NCBI GenBank assembly: GCA_013334865.1
Contig: JAAXWS010000011.1
Coordinates: 27,446-91,445, forward strand
Source: Chlorobiaceae bacterium
GTDB taxonomy: Bacteria > Bacteroidota > Chlorobiia > Chlorobiales > Chlorobiaceae
DNA: 64,000 nt
Direction: 5' to 3'
The notes under the pieces are model-generated. The model was given only the letters and a program-made list of their open reading frames with translations. It ran no database searches and had not been told where the DNA came from. The position numbers and the translations under genes were made by a program. Below are positions 30,428 through 39,879 of the stretch, piece after piece. How positions within the stretch are numbered: the first letter of the stretch is position 1; each line of letters starts with the position of its first letter.

Positions 30428-32032
30428 TTACTGCCCTGTGGCCGCTGCGCGGCGTTTCTCCTTTGCTGCCTTCTCGACGCAGTCGCGCTGCGCGATGACG
30501 ACCGAGACTCCGTCGTACGCGAACTCCTCGCGCAGCACGGCGATGTTCTCCTCGAGGTTCTTCCTGAGCGGCACGATGGTCCTGATATGGGAGGCTTCGA
30601 CGCCGAGCCCGATGCAGATCTCCACGAGTTTCGACCCGGTGGCCGAGGAGTGCTGACCGCCGGTCATGGCGGTGGTGTCGTTGTCCGCGATGACGACCGT
30701 CACCGGAGAGCGGTCGTTGACCGCGTCGAGCAGGCCGGTCATGCCGGAGTGGGTGAAGGTCGAGTCGCCGATGACGCACACGGCGGGCCGGAGTCCGGCG
30801 TCCGCGGCCCCCTTGGCCATGGTGATGGATGCCCCCATGTCCACGCAGGTGTGGATCGCGCTGTATGGAGGAAGGGCGCCGAGCGTGTAGCAGCCGATAT
30901 CCGAGAAGACGTGGTGGTCGGCGTGCTCCCTGACGGCGATGTTGATCGCGTCGAACATGTCGCGGTGGCCGCACCCCTTGCAGAGCTCCGGTGGCCGGTT
31001 GACCACGATGCCCGGTACGGCAGCTGTTTCCGGCAGCTCGACCCCGAGCGCCGAGGCAAGCAGGTCGGTGGTGAGCTCGCCGGTGCGGGGCAGGGCGCCG
31101 TCCATGCGGCCGCGAACCTTCGGGGAGCCGAAGTAGCCGCGGAAGAGCTCTTCGTAGACCGGGTAGCCCTCCTCGACGACGAGCACTTCGGAGCAGGCGG
31201 CGAACAGTTCATCCACCATTCTCCTCGGTAGCGGATACTGGCCGATCTTCAGCACCCGGCAGTCGAGCCCGTGGGCGGTGCGTGCCTCCATCGCGTAGTT
31301 GTAGCCGATGCCGAAGGCGATCACCCCGACGGGGCCGCTGCCCTCGACCATGCGGTTCAGGAACGACGCTTCCGACAGCTCTTCGAGCTTCGGCTGGAGG
31401 TCGAGCAGGTGGCGGTACTGCACCCTGGCGTTGTGCGGCATGAGTACGAACCGTTCGGGGGCGTACTCGGCGTTCAGCGGGTTCTGCCCCGACGCGGCGC
31501 GCTGTTCGACCCCTGCGCGCGAGTGCGACAGGCGGGTGGTCATCCTGACGATGACCGGCAGGCGCATTGCCTCCGAGAGCCCGAAGGCGTGGAACATCGT
31601 GTCGTAGAGCTCCTGCTGCGACGCCGGCTCGAGCACCGGCACCATGGCGAAGCGGCCGTAGACGCGGCTGTCCTGCTCGTTCTGCGACGAGTGCATCGAC
31701 GGGTCGTCGGCCACGGCGAGCACCAGGCCGCCGTTCACGCCGGTGATGGCCGAGTTGATGAAGGCGTCGGCGGCGACGTTCAGCCCCACGTGCTTCATGC
31801 ACACGAGGCTCCGTTTTCCGGCGTAGGACATGCCGAGCGCGGCCTCGTAGGCCGTCTTCTCGTTGGCCGACCAGGATGAGCGGACCGCGCCTGCGCGGGC
31901 AGCCTTCGAACGCTGGATGTATTCGGTGATTTCGGTGGAAGGGGTCCCGGGGTAGGCGTAGACGCCCGATATGCCGGCATCGAGGGCGCCCTGTGCGACG
32001 GCCTCCGCACCGAGGAGAAGTTGACGGTTCAT
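30428..32032 (-). CDS. iorA: Indolepyruvate:ferredoxin oxidoreductase alpha subunit, without the C-terminal ferredoxin domain
   Basis: The large, thiamine-diphosphate-binding subunit. The 534 residues contain the N-terminal 2-oxoacid oxidoreductase domain (VYAYPGTPSTEITEYI, and KHVGLNVAADAFINSAITG) and the TPP domain (PPELCKGCGHRDMFDAI, and CVIGDSTFTHSGMTGLLDAV). IorA usually has about 600-650 residues and ends in a two-cluster [4Fe-4S] ferredoxin domain. Here the chain ends soon after VSVVIAQRDCVEKAA, and no CxxCxxC motifs follow. Electron transfer must then use another protein or residual cysteines. First gene of the iorA-iorB-paaK-ACT run. Confidence 0.92.
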   Translation of the reverse strand: MNRQLLLGAEAVAQGALDAGISGVYAYPGTPSTEITEYIQRSKAARAGAVRSSWSANEKTAYEAALGMSYAGKRSLVCMKHVGLNVAADAFINSAITGVNGGLVLAVADDPSMHSSQNEQDSRVYGRFAMVPVLEPASQQELYDTMFHAFGLSEAMRLPVIVRMTTRLSHSRAGVEQRAASGQNPLNAEYAPERFVLMPHNARVQYRHLLDLQPKLEELSEASFLNRMVEGSGPVGVIAFGIGYNYAMEARTAHGLDCRVLKIGQYPLPRRMVDELFAACSEVLVVEEGYPVYEELFRGYFGSPKVRGRMDGALPRTGELTTDLLASALGVELPETAAVPGIVVNRPPELCKGCGHRDMFDAINIAVREHADHHVFSDIGCYTLGALPPYSAIHTCVDMGASITMAKGAADAGLRPAVCVIGDSTFTHSGMTGLLDAVNDRSPVTVVIADNDTTAMTGGQHSSATGSKLVEICIGLGVEASHIRTIVPLRKNLEENIAVLREEFAYDGVSVVIAQRDCVEKAAKEKRRAAATGQ

Positions 32033-32272
32033 TCGCTGTCAGTACTGATTCGCCCCCTGAGAGGCGTAATTGCTATGGGTAAAGATCATAAAATTTTCCT
32101 TCCCGAGAGAGTGAAAAATATCGCTCGGTTTCCCGCTCCCGTTGCTGCGCCTTGGTTTTCTCTCCTCCGCGAGGTACCTTTGAAAGGTAAAGTATCCCCC
32201 TCCCCTGTTTCCCCTTCTGTACCAAGCCGGCCGGCATGCGGTTTCAATTATCAGAGAAGGAGGGATTCTACC

Positions 32273-33031
32273 ATGGCCAGAGACATTCCGATCAGTGAAC
32301 TACGCCCCTGCGACGTGCTGCTCTACCACGGCGACTCGGTCGTATCGCAGGTTATCCAGTGGTTTGACGGCACCGAGTACGGCCACGCTTCGATCTACGA
32401 TGGCGAGATGGTCGTCGAAGCCATTGCGGAAGGTGTGGTTACGAACGATGTGGCTTCTTCGGCCGCCGGCAGCCTCTTCGTGGATGTCTGGCGGATGAGG
32501 AAGGACGGGCATTTCATCGGATCGCCCGGACTGCCCGAAGGCCCCGTGCTTGACGTTGTCGCAAAGTATTCCTCAGAGGGCGGCCGCTACGCCGCCGAAG
32601 AGCTCCTTCTGCTTGCGCTGCTCTGCACCACCCGCCGCCTGCCGATGCCGTTCCTGAGGTGGGCCCTCGACCGCGCCTCCTCATGGCTCGAGGAGCTGGT
32701 TGACGAGGAGCGCGAACCCATGATCTGCTCCGAGCTGGTTTTCCGCTGCTTTTCGGAAGCCGGAGGCGAGTACTATCCTCGAATCAGGGGTGTGGACATC
32801 AGGGCGAAGGTCGAGACCCTGCACATGCCCGGTCAGCCGCTTCGCCGGATGTCGCCGGCGGATCGCGAGGTCGCGGAGTTCCTCGACCGGTATGCGGCCG
32901 CCCGGAGCATGGGGTCGCGTGACCGGCTGCTCATGGCGGCCGTCGAGGCTGACCCGAATTTCATCACGCCCGGCGACCTGAAGCGGAGCCCTGACTTCAC
33001 GAAGGTCGGCCGGTTGCGGTTGCCGTCATGA
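32273..33031 (+). CDS. Permuted papain-like (YiiX/NlpC-P60 superfamily) protein
   Basis: The start at 32273 follows an excellent ribosome-binding site (GAAGGAGGG). The 252 residues match the circularly permuted NlpC/P60 fold. An early His lies in YGHASIYDG near residue 39, with VVEAIAEGV after it, and the catalytic Cys is in [16 protein letters not shown] near 152. In YiiX-like proteins this set forms the active site of amidases, peptidases or lipid acyltransferases. No signal peptide is seen, so it is probably cytoplasmic or peripheral. Its last codons overlap the end of the convergent ArsA-like gene by 6 bp. Confidence 0.75.
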   Translation: MARDIPISELRPCDVLLYHGDSVVSQVIQWFDGTEYGHASIYDGEMVVEAIAEGVVTNDVASSAAGSLFVDVWRMRKDGHFIGSPGLPEGPVLDVVAKYSSEGGRYAAEELLLLALLCTTRRLPMPFLRWALDRASSWLEELVDEEREPMICSELVFRCFSEAGGEYYPRIRGVDIRAKVETLHMPGQPLRRMSPADREVAEFLDRYAAARSMGSRDRLLMAAVEADPNFITPGDLKRSPDFTKVGRLRLPS

Positions 33032-34234
33032 CACCGGCTGCGGCACCCCCTCCTTCTTCCTGAACTCGATGACCAGCCACTTGTCTTCGTAGCCGGCGCC
33101 GGCGACCCTCATGCCGGCGAGGAAGGTCGGCAGGACCACCCCTTTCTGGTAGTTGCCGATCCTGACGGTCATCGAGTCGCCGATCTGGGTGACGTTGGCC
33201 TCCATGCGGTTGTCCGACACGAAAGGCAGGCGAAGCTTCATCAGGTAGTGCCCATCGCCCTCCTTCCTGATGTCGACGTGCTCCTCGTGGTAGAAGATGT
33301 CCAGGGGGTTCCGCCCGCCGTACACCGTCTCGCCGACCTTTCCGAGCATCTCCAGGCCGAGCACCTCGGTGCGGAACAGCGGCACCTGCGTGATCGGGAT
33401 GGGCGCGAACGCGGTCTCGATCTGCTCGATGTATTTTTTCTGGATCTCCTTCCAGCCCTTGAAATACTGGCCGTCCACGTCGTCCATGTAGACCCGGTTG
33501 ATGACGATCTGGTCGACGGTGATGTTGTAGAGGTTCAGGTAGGTCAGCGCCCGCATCGACTCCTTGATCACCATCTTCTCCGGGTTCATGACCAGGCGGA
33601 CGGTTGTTTTCGATCCGTCGGAGAGCAGTTCGATGATCCCCTCGACCGAAGAGAAGAGGTGGTCGACCTGGTCGTACACCTCGGTTTCCGGCACGAAATC
33701 GTGCAGGCGTCCGATCCGTTTCGACAGCGGCCGTATCACCGGCTTGACCACGTACTTCTCGAGGTTCCGCATCAGCTTCAGCATCCATCCGAAGGTCTCC
33801 GGGATGGAGAGCAGCCGCAGGGTCTCGCCGGTGGGGGCGCAGTCGACCACCAGCAGGTCGTACTCGTTCGACTCGTTGTAGCGCTTGATGTAGGAGAGGG
33901 AGAAGAGCTCCTCCATGCCGGGCAGCACTCCCATCTCCTCGACGTAGATGCCCTTGATGCCCTGCACCTCCATGAGGTGCGCGAAGTGCTCGCGGACGAT
34001 CTCCCAGTTGAGCGACAGGTCGCCATAGACGCTCACCTCCTGGCCATAGAGGTTTTCGGCGATCTTTACCGGCGACGGGCCAAGCTCGATGTCGAAGGAG
34101 TCTCCCAGGCTGTGGGCCGGATCGGTGGAGATCACCAGGGTCCGGTATCCCATGGCTGCGGCCCTGACTGCGGTCGCTGCCGCGATGGAGGTTTTGCCCA
34201 CGCCGCCTTTGCCTGTGAACACGATGTTTCTCAT
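33026..34234 (-). CDS. ArsA/GET3-family ATPase with HSP20-like C-terminus
   Basis: The start at 34234 ([16 protein letters not shown]) follows GGAGG. The 402 residues hold one ATPase domain. The deviant Walker A is GKGGVGKTS, switch I is [17 protein letters not shown], and [16 protein letters not shown] is switch II. After about residue 315 the chain becomes beta-rich ([20 protein letters not shown]), matching the alpha-crystallin-like domain attached to many Chlorobi ArsA proteins. No arsB, arsC or arsR lies nearby, so a role in tail-anchored or other membrane-protein handling is more likely than arsenite export. This is inference. Confidence 0.88.
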   Translation of the reverse strand: MRNIVFTGKGGVGKTSIAAATAVRAAAMGYRTLVISTDPAHSLGDSFDIELGPSPVKIAENLYGQEVSVYGDLSLNWEIVREHFAHLMEVQGIKGIYVEEMGVLPGMEELFSLSYIKRYNESNEYDLLVVDCAPTGETLRLLSIPETFGWMLKLMRNLEKYVVKPVIRPLSKRIGRLHDFVPETEVYDQVDHLFSSVEGIIELLSDGSKTTVRLVMNPEKMVIKESMRALTYLNLYNITVDQIVINRVYMDDVDGQYFKGWKEIQKKYIEQIETAFAPIPITQVPLFRTEVLGLEMLGKVGETVYGGRNPLDIFYHEEHVDIRKEGDGHYLMKLRLPFVSDNRMEANVTQIGDSMTVRIGNYQKGVVLPTFLAGMRVAGAGYEDKWLVIEFRKKEGVPQPVS

Positions 34235-34576
34235 GTAGCCTCCTTGTGGGGGAAGGTGCATTCGATGCAGCAACTGCATTCTCTCTAACCTCTGCCCGAG
34301 GCTGAAAATTCATCCTCGGGGCCGGTGAGGAGACGCTCTTTTTTGAAAAAATATACGAGCGCCTGTTGCTTTATTATGGGCTTATGCTTAAAATCAAAAT
34401 AATGCATTTCAATATGCATGTCAGGCGTCTCTCTTGCCCTGACCGTCATGCAAGCCCGTTCTCTCTTATTGGTCACTTTTTCCTCAAACGGCAATACCCG
34501 TCGGGAGCATTTCCCTGCGCACAGATCCGAACCTGTAAAAAGTGTCGGTATTAACAATTGAAAACCCTGACTTCTT
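34235..34576. other. Divergent intergenic region between the ArsA-like and SQR genes
   Basis: The 342-bp gap is AT-rich in its middle (34340-34410) and should hold promoters for both divergent genes. A 90-codon minus-strand ORF covers it, but it lacks family features and is not called. I cannot place a well-spaced promoter with confidence. Confidence 0.3.
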
Positions 34577-36034
34577 ATGGCAAAGGTCGTCGTATTAGGG
34601 GCTGGTGTTGCAGGTCACACCTGCGCCTCGTTTCTCAAGAAGAAACTGGGCAAGGCTCATGAGGTGGTGGTCGTCAGCCCGAACAGCTACTACCAGTGGA
34701 TCCCGTCGAACATCTGGGTCGGCGTCGGCCAGATGACCATCGACCAGGTCCGCTTCAAACTGCAGAAGGTCTATGACCGCTGGGGGATCGTCTTCAAGCA
34801 GGCCAAGGCTGTATCCATCTATCCTGAGGGCTATCCCGGGTATGATCGCGCATATGTGACGATCGAGTACACCGAAGGCGAAAAAGCAGGGCAGACCGAG
34901 GCCGTCGACTACGATTACCTCGTGAACGCCACCGGCCCGAAGCTCAACTTCGAGGGAACCGAGGGACTGGGCCCGGACAAGAACAGCTTGTCCGTGTGTA
35001 CTTACAGCCATGCGGCCCACGCATGGGAGAAGTTGCAGGAGAGCATCAGGAAGATGCAGAACGGCCAGAAGCAGCGATTCCTCATCGGCACCGGACACGC
35101 CATGGCTACCTGCCAGGGCGCGGCATTCGAGTACATCCTGAACGTGGCCTACGAGATCTCGAAGCGCGGCCTGAGCAAGATGGCCGAGATCACCTGGATC
35201 TCCAATGAATATGAAGTCGGAGACTTCGGCATGGGCGGCGCCTTCATCAAGCGCGGCGGCTACGTCACCCCGACCAAAGTATTCACCGAGTCGATCCTGG
35301 CCGAATACGGCATCAAGTGGATCCGCCGGGCAGGCGTCTACAAGGTCGAGCTGGGCGTCGCACATTACGAGACCCTCGGCGGCGAGATGAAGACGCAGGA
35401 GTTCGATTTCTCCATGCTGATTCCCTCCTTCTCCGGCGTCGGCCTGACCGCGTTCGACAAGAACGGTGCCGACATCACCGAGAAGATGTTCCTGCCGAAC
35501 AAGTTCATGAAGGTCGACGCTGACTACACCGCCAAGCCCTTCGAGCAGTGGTCGGCCGCTGACTGGCCGAGCGTCTACCAGACGCCGATGTACGACAACA
35601 TCTACGCCGTCGGCATCGCGTTCGCTCCTCCGCATCCGATCTCCAAGCCGCAGTCGAGCCCCAGCGGGCGCCAGATCTTCCCGACCCCTCCCCGCACCGG
35701 CATGCCGTCGGGCGTCATGGGCAAGATCGCCGCGCTTAACATCGCCGAGCAGATCAAGGGTGGCCACAAGGAGCACCACCACAAGGCCTCGATGGCCCGC
35801 ATGGGCGCAGCCTGCATCGTTTCCGGCGGTTTCGGTTCCTTCGACGGCCTCGGCGCCTCGATGACCGTCTACCCGGTCGTACCCGACTGGGACAAGTACC
35901 CGGAGTGGGGCCGCGATATGAACTACTCGGTGGGCGAAGCCGGCCTTGCCGGCCACTGGCTGAAGTTCATCCTGCACTACCTCTTCTTCCACAAGGCGAA
36001 GGGGTATCCGTTCTGGTACCTGATCCCGGAGTGA
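34577..36034 (+). CDS. sqr: Sulfide:quinone oxidoreductase family flavoprotein
   Basis: SQR passes electrons from sulfide to the quinone pool at the inner face of the periplasmic side of the membrane. The 485 residues open with the FAD motif VVVLGAGVAGHTCASFLKKK. Cysteines expected near the flavin are visible in HTCASF, SVCTYSH, ATCQGA and AACIVSG. The C-terminal region (LKFILHYLFFHKAKGYPFWYL) is an amphipathic membrane anchor. Chlorobi carry several SQR types; the length is consistent with the SqrD or SqrF classes, which I cannot separate by eye. There is no signal peptide. A 51-residue gene follows after 56 bp. Confidence 0.88.
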   Translation: MAKVVVLGAGVAGHTCASFLKKKLGKAHEVVVVSPNSYYQWIPSNIWVGVGQMTIDQVRFKLQKVYDRWGIVFKQAKAVSIYPEGYPGYDRAYVTIEYTEGEKAGQTEAVDYDYLVNATGPKLNFEGTEGLGPDKNSLSVCTYSHAAHAWEKLQESIRKMQNGQKQRFLIGTGHAMATCQGAAFEYILNVAYEISKRGLSKMAEITWISNEYEVGDFGMGGAFIKRGGYVTPTKVFTESILAEYGIKWIRRAGVYKVELGVAHYETLGGEMKTQEFDFSMLIPSFSGVGLTAFDKNGADITEKMFLPNKFMKVDADYTAKPFEQWSAADWPSVYQTPMYDNIYAVGIAFAPPHPISKPQSSPSGRQIFPTPPRTGMPSGVMGKIAALNIAEQIKGGHKEHHHKASMARMGAACIVSGGFGSFDGLGASMTVYPVVPDWDKYPEWGRDMNYSVGEAGLAGHWLKFILHYLFFHKAKGYPFWYLIPE

Positions 36035-36090
36035 CCGCAAGGCTCCGGCAAGCGACATGAACAAGTCTGAAACTCAATAATTCGAGAACC

Positions 36091-36246
36091 ATGAGCAATA
36101 AAATCAAGGCATACTACGACGAGGCCTACCCGCCGGTCCCCGACAAGACCACGCTTTTCTGGCGCAAGTTCGTTCCGTGGCAGATCATCAGGTTCTTCAT
36201 CCTGAACCTCAAGATCATGCGCATCGTCGTCGGCGGCCACTCCTGA
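36091..36246 (+). CDS. 51-residue basic peptide downstream of SQR
   Basis: A short ORF starts at ATG 36091 and ends at TGA 36244-36246. It begins MSNKIKAYYDEAYPPVPDK and ends with a hydrophobic, basic helix (WQIIRFFILNLKIMRIVVGG). Codon use is like its neighbours: rich in C/G third positions. It sits 56 bp after sqr and before a strong hairpin, so it is probably co-transcribed. The helix suggests peripheral membrane association, and it may be an accessory factor for SQR. No known family is recognised. Confidence 0.65.
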   Translation: MSNKIKAYYDEAYPPVPDKTTLFWRKFVPWQIIRFFILNLKIMRIVVGGHS

Positions 36247-36276
36247 CTCCCGACCAGCCTCCCTCTTCTTCGATTT

Positions 36277-36298
36277 GCCCCCGGCTTCTGCCGGGGGC
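36277..36298 (+). terminator. Terminator-like hairpin after the SQR unit
   Basis: The stem GCCCCCGGC/GCCGGGGGC encloses a TTCT loop. No strong T run follows, but the position 30 bp after the small gene fits transcript termination. Confidence 0.6.
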
Positions 36299-36471
36299 TT
36301 GAAGAGCCACCTCTCGCCCATCCTCCAGCAGGAAAGCAATCCGACGAAATCCTTTTCAACACGTTCGATGGACATGATGTGCGTTTCGCCCGTCGTCCCG
36401 CAACCGTTCGAACCGTATGCTGTCTACAGCGGTCTGCGGCCAGCGACGAAGATGTCGCCTCAGGCTGTTCT

Positions 36472-36993
36472 TTAGAGGTATTCGACCACCTCGGCGAGGA
36501 GCTTGCGGGTCTTGGGGCGGGTTTCGGCGTCCGCGGAGGCGTAGCCGAGGGGGGTGATGGCGAAGACCTCTTCATCCGGGGTGAGGTGGAGCACCTGGTG
36601 CAGGAAGACGGGATCGAAGGCGGAGATCCAGCAGGTGGCGACGCCTTCGGCCTCTGCGGCGAGCACGAGGTGGTCCATGGCGATGGCCAGGTCGGTCTCG
36701 AGGGAGTTCCAGCTATCGGACGGGCGGACCCAGGCGGCGTTGCGGTCGCCTTTGACGATGAGGATGATCGGCGCCTGCCGGAACCACTCCCGCGGGTAGC
36801 ACGGGCGCACGGTGTCGAGCATTTCCGCCGACCGGACGACGAGGAACTTCCACGGCTGGAGGTTCTTGGCCGAGGGGGCGAGCCGCCCGGCGTCGAGGAT
36901 GCGGTCAAGAACCTCCTTCGGGACGGGCCTCGACGGGTCGTATCCCCGCACGCTTTTGCGGGATTCGACGAGTTCACGGAAATCCACGGTCAT
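36472..36993 (-). CDS. Nitroreductase family protein
   Basis: This is a 173-residue FMN-dependent oxidoreductase. SRKSVRGYDPSRPVPKEVL near the N-terminus binds FMN phosphate, and DAGRLAPSAKNLQPWKFLVV is the family hallmark. Members reduce nitroaromatics, flavins, quinones or halotyrosines; the substrate is unknown. The start codon overlaps the stop of the potassium-channel gene upstream by 4 bp, so both share a transcript. Confidence 0.9.
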   Translation of the reverse strand: MTVDFRELVESRKSVRGYDPSRPVPKEVLDRILDAGRLAPSAKNLQPWKFLVVRSAEMLDTVRPCYPREWFRQAPIILIVKGDRNAAWVRPSDSWNSLETDLAIAMDHLVLAAEAEGVATCWISAFDPVFLHQVLHLTPDEEVFAITPLGYASADAETRPKTRKLLAEVVEYL

Positions 36994-38012
36994 TTCCCTC
37001 CTGCCAGGCTGTTGAGGATTTCGAGGTCGCCGCCGCGCCCGATAGCGATGATGGTGCCCTGCTTCTGGATGATCTCGGCCGGCCTCGGGGTGGTGTGGAG
37101 CTCGCCGCCGGGAAGCTTGTAGCCGACGACGTTGATCCGGTGGTTGTTGTAGAGGTCCAGCTCCTGGAAAGACTTGCCGATGAGCGGCGAGGTCTCGCTG
37201 ATGAGGAACTGGGCGATCCGGAGGTTGAGGTTGCTGGCGTCGCTGAGCTCGTCGAGGTACTCCTCCAGCTCTGGTTCGATCAGGAGGTTGGCCATACGCT
37301 TGCCGGCGGAGCGGTAGAGCATGACCACCTTTTCGGCGCCAGCGCGCAGCAGCTTGCTCTCGGACTCTTCGCAGTCGGCCCTGGCGACGATGTGCAGATC
37401 CGGCTTCAGGTTCTTTGCGGTGAGCACGATGAAGACGTTCTCGGCGTCGTTGCCGGCGGCGGCGATGAGCCCATTGGCGCGGTGGAGTCCGGCGTCGACC
37501 AGCACGCTCTCGTCGGCGGCGTTGCCCTTGATCGCAAGGTCGCCGTTGTCACGTGCCCTGAGCACCGGTTCGATGGTGTTGTCGATGACGACGAAGGGGA
37601 TGCCTTTCGCCTTCAGTTCCTCGGCCACGTTGCCGCCGAGGCGGCCGTAGCCGCAGACGATGAAATGGTCGTTCAGCTTGCGGAGCATGCGTTGGTTCCG
37701 TTGTTGTTCCCAGTGCGCGCGCCATTCGCCCGAAAGGAGGAAGACGGCGACGTTGGTCAGGGTGAAGAAAAAGAGGCCCGTGCCCCCGATGATCAGGAGG
37801 ACGGTGAAGAGCTTTCCTCCGTCGCTGAGGGGGTGGACTTCGCGAAAGCCGACCGTAGCCACCGTAATGACCGTCATATAGACGGCGTCGAGCGGCGACA
37901 TCTCTTCGATGATCATGTACCCGGCCGTGCCGGTCGCGAGCAGCAGCGTCACGCTGATGATCGAGAGCGAAAAGAGCCGGATGGCGGAGAGCTGTTGCGC
38001 GTCCTTGGTCAA
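36990..38012 (-). CDS. Two-TM potassium channel with TrkA-N (RCK) domain
   Basis: The 340 residues contain two transmembrane helices flanking a pore loop (residues about 20-90). An RCK Rossmann domain follows with HFIVCGYGRLGGNVAEELKAKG near 117, and a TrkA-C domain is at the end (ETSPLIGKSFQELDLYNNHRINVVG). The selectivity filter reads TVGFR instead of canonical TVGYG. The protein should gate K+ flow in response to nucleotides or ions. It begins 31 bp after the DUF1997-like gene on the same strand. Confidence 0.88.
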   Translation of the reverse strand: MTKDAQQLSAIRLFSLSIISVTLLLATGTAGYMIIEEMSPLDAVYMTVITVATVGFREVHPLSDGGKLFTVLLIIGGTGLFFFTLTNVAVFLLSGEWRAHWEQQRNQRMLRKLNDHFIVCGYGRLGGNVAEELKAKGIPFVVIDNTIEPVLRARDNGDLAIKGNAADESVLVDAGLHRANGLIAAAGNDAENVFIVLTAKNLKPDLHIVARADCEESESKLLRAGAEKVVMLYRSAGKRMANLLIEPELEEYLDELSDASNLNLRIAQFLISETSPLIGKSFQELDLYNNHRINVVGYKLPGGELHTTPRPAEIIQKQGTIIAIGRGGDLEILNSLAGGK

Positions 38013-38043
38013 TGGGTGATGGTCATGATGGTTGTGGGATCGG

Positions 38044-38655
38044 TCATACCTGGCGGACCGTGCCGAAATCGTTCGAGATGCTCTGGAACATCTTGTTGGT
38101 GGCCGTCTGCATGATGAACGACATGCCGGCGTTGGTCATGGCCCGGATGATCTGCTCCGGGATGATGCGGAACGCCGGGTAGAGGATGAATTTCACGTCG
38201 ACCGTCAGGTCGAAGTCTACCCTGGTCTTTTCTCCGGCAAGGGGCGTCAGGAGCATGTCGGCCGTGGCCTTGCCTTCGAACTTGTAGTTCTCCGGATCTT
38301 CGAGCGTTTCGCCGACGGGGTGGTGTCGCCAGGTGATCTTCCTTCCGACCGTGTATTCGCTGATCATCTCGTCGGTCAGCTCTTCGACACCGATGCAGGC
38401 GATGTCCGGCGGGACTTCCAGCAGCAGTTCGTCCTCCTGTTTCACGTTGAAGACCACGTCGAACGGATTCTTCTGCGGGTCGGTCACCCGGAAGAGCCAG
38501 CGGTAGGCGTTCTCGTCGCCGAGCTGCTCCACGCTGTGGCAGAACGGGTTGAACCCGAGGATCCTCTTCTGGTCGGACAGGTAGCAGACGGTTCTGTCGA
38601 ACTCGCCGTGGAATATCCATTGACCTCGGCTCTTGCCGGTGGCATCCATTTCCAT
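38044..38655 (-). CDS. DUF1997-like / SRPBCC-type hypothetical protein
   Basis: The start at 38655 ([11 protein letters not shown]) is chosen since GGAGAG precedes it; a longer frame reaches 38736. The 203 residues look like a single alpha/beta domain with a ligand-binding steroidogenic-acute-regulatory-like pattern: an early [21 protein letters not shown], several beta strands ([34 protein letters not shown]), and a long C-terminal helix ([18 protein letters not shown]). It resembles DUF1997, known mostly from phototrophs, but I hold this loosely. No catalytic motif is seen. Confidence 0.55.
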   Translation of the reverse strand: MEMDATGKSRGQWIFHGEFDRTVCYLSDQKRILGFNPFCHSVEQLGDENAYRWLFRVTDPQKNPFDVVFNVKQEDELLLEVPPDIACIGVEELTDEMISEYTVGRKITWRHHPVGETLEDPENYKFEGKATADMLLTPLAGEKTRVDFDLTVDVKFILYPAFRIIPEQIIRAMTNAGMSFIMQTATNKMFQSISNDFGTVRQV

Positions 38656-38769
38656 GTTCGCATTCTCTCCGGATCGTCCGGCAGACGGGCCGCCGGATGC
38701 TTGTGGTGTCTGAAAAATATACGCACTGCCGCGCAAAAAGCATGGCTCCGGGGTCGGTTCAGTGCCGGG

Positions 38770-39858
38770 CTATGCGGTTTCTGCCTGCATGCCGACCGCT
38801 GCCAGCCGTTCGGAGCGGTCGTGCAGCCGGAGGGCCTCGATGACGCCTTCGAGCTCGCCCTGCATGATCTGCGGAAGGGCGTGGCTCGTGTAGCCGATGC
38901 GGTGGTCGGTTACCCTCGACTGGGGGAAGTTGTAGGTCCTGATCTTCGCGCTCCGGTCGCCCGTGGTGACCATCGAACGGCGCAGGTCGGCGCGCTGCTT
39001 CTGCTGCTCGGCGATCTGGATGTCGTAGAGCTTCGAACGGAGCATCTTCATGGCCCTTTCGCGGTTCTGGAGCTGGGATCGCTCCTCCTGGCAGGCGACC
39101 ACGATGCCGCTGGGCATATGGGTGATCCTGACGGCGGTTTCGACCTTGTTGACGTTCTGGCCGCCCTTGCCTCCGCTTCGGAAGGTGTCGACGTGTAGGT
39201 CGTCCTTTCGGATCTCGACGTCGACCTCCTCGGCTTCGGGCAGCACGGCCACGCTGGCCGCCGAGGTGTGGATGCGCCCCTGGGTCTCGGTCTCCGGCAC
39301 GCGCTGCACCCGGTGCACCCCGCTCTCGAACTTGAGGGTGCCGTAGACGTCGCCGCCGCTGATCTCCAGCACGGCCTCCTTGAGGCTGCCTGGCACCGAG
39401 CCTTCGCTGGCGTCGAGGAGCTGGCAGCGCCAGCCCTGGCGTTCGGCGTAGCGCTGGTACATGCGCACGAGGTCGGCCGCGAACAGCCCGGCCTCGTCGC
39501 CGCCGGTACCTGCCCGGATCTCCATGATGACGTTGCGGGAGTCGGCCTCCTCCTTCGGCAGCAGCAGAACTTTCAGCTCCTGTTCGAGCCGGGGCATCCG
39601 CTCCTGCAGTTCGTCGACCTCGGCCTGCGCCAGCTCCCGCATGTCGGGGTCAGCCTCGCCCCTGAGCATCTGCACGGCCTCCTCAAGCTGCCGCTTTGCG
39701 GATGCCCAGGCGTCGAAGCCGTGCACGACCTCCTTCAGGGAGCTGTACTCCCTGTTCAGCTTCCTGAAGCGGGCCTGGTCGGAGACCACCTCCGGGTCGG
39801 AGAGCTGCTGCTCGAGGTTCAGGTACTTGTCCTTGATGGACTGGAGCTTGTCAAACAT
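38770..39858 (-). CDS. prfA: Peptide chain release factor 1
   Basis: RF1 ends translation at UAA and UAG. The 362 residues match the family. [20 protein letters not shown] is in domain 2, and the universal GGQ ([17 protein letters not shown]) near residue 232 promotes peptide release. [16 protein letters not shown] lies near the C-terminus. It lies 21 bp after rseP on the same strand. Confidence 0.96.
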   Translation of the reverse strand: MFDKLQSIKDKYLNLEQQLSDPEVVSDQARFRKLNREYSSLKEVVHGFDAWASAKRQLEEAVQMLRGEADPDMRELAQAEVDELQERMPRLEQELKVLLLPKEEADSRNVIMEIRAGTGGDEAGLFAADLVRMYQRYAERQGWRCQLLDASEGSVPGSLKEAVLEISGGDVYGTLKFESGVHRVQRVPETETQGRIHTSAASVAVLPEAEEVDVEIRKDDLHVDTFRSGGKGGQNVNKVETAVRITHMPSGIVVACQEERSQLQNRERAMKMLRSKLYDIQIAEQQKQRADLRRSMVTTGDRSAKIRTYNFPQSRVTDHRIGYTSHALPQIMQGELEGVIEALRLHDRSERLAAVGMQAETA

Positions 39859-39879
39859 GGTCGGTCGCTGCCCCGGGGC

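Noticed and set aside
33026..34234. Arsenic-resistance locus
   Set aside because: Only an ArsA-family ATPase is present; no arsB, arsC, arsR or acr3 lies in the window, and the C-terminal Hsp20-like domain fits a different role.
34285..34557. A 90-codon minus-strand ORF between the ArsA-like and SQR genes
   Set aside because: It has no family match, a poor start context, and covers the expected promoter region for two divergent genes.
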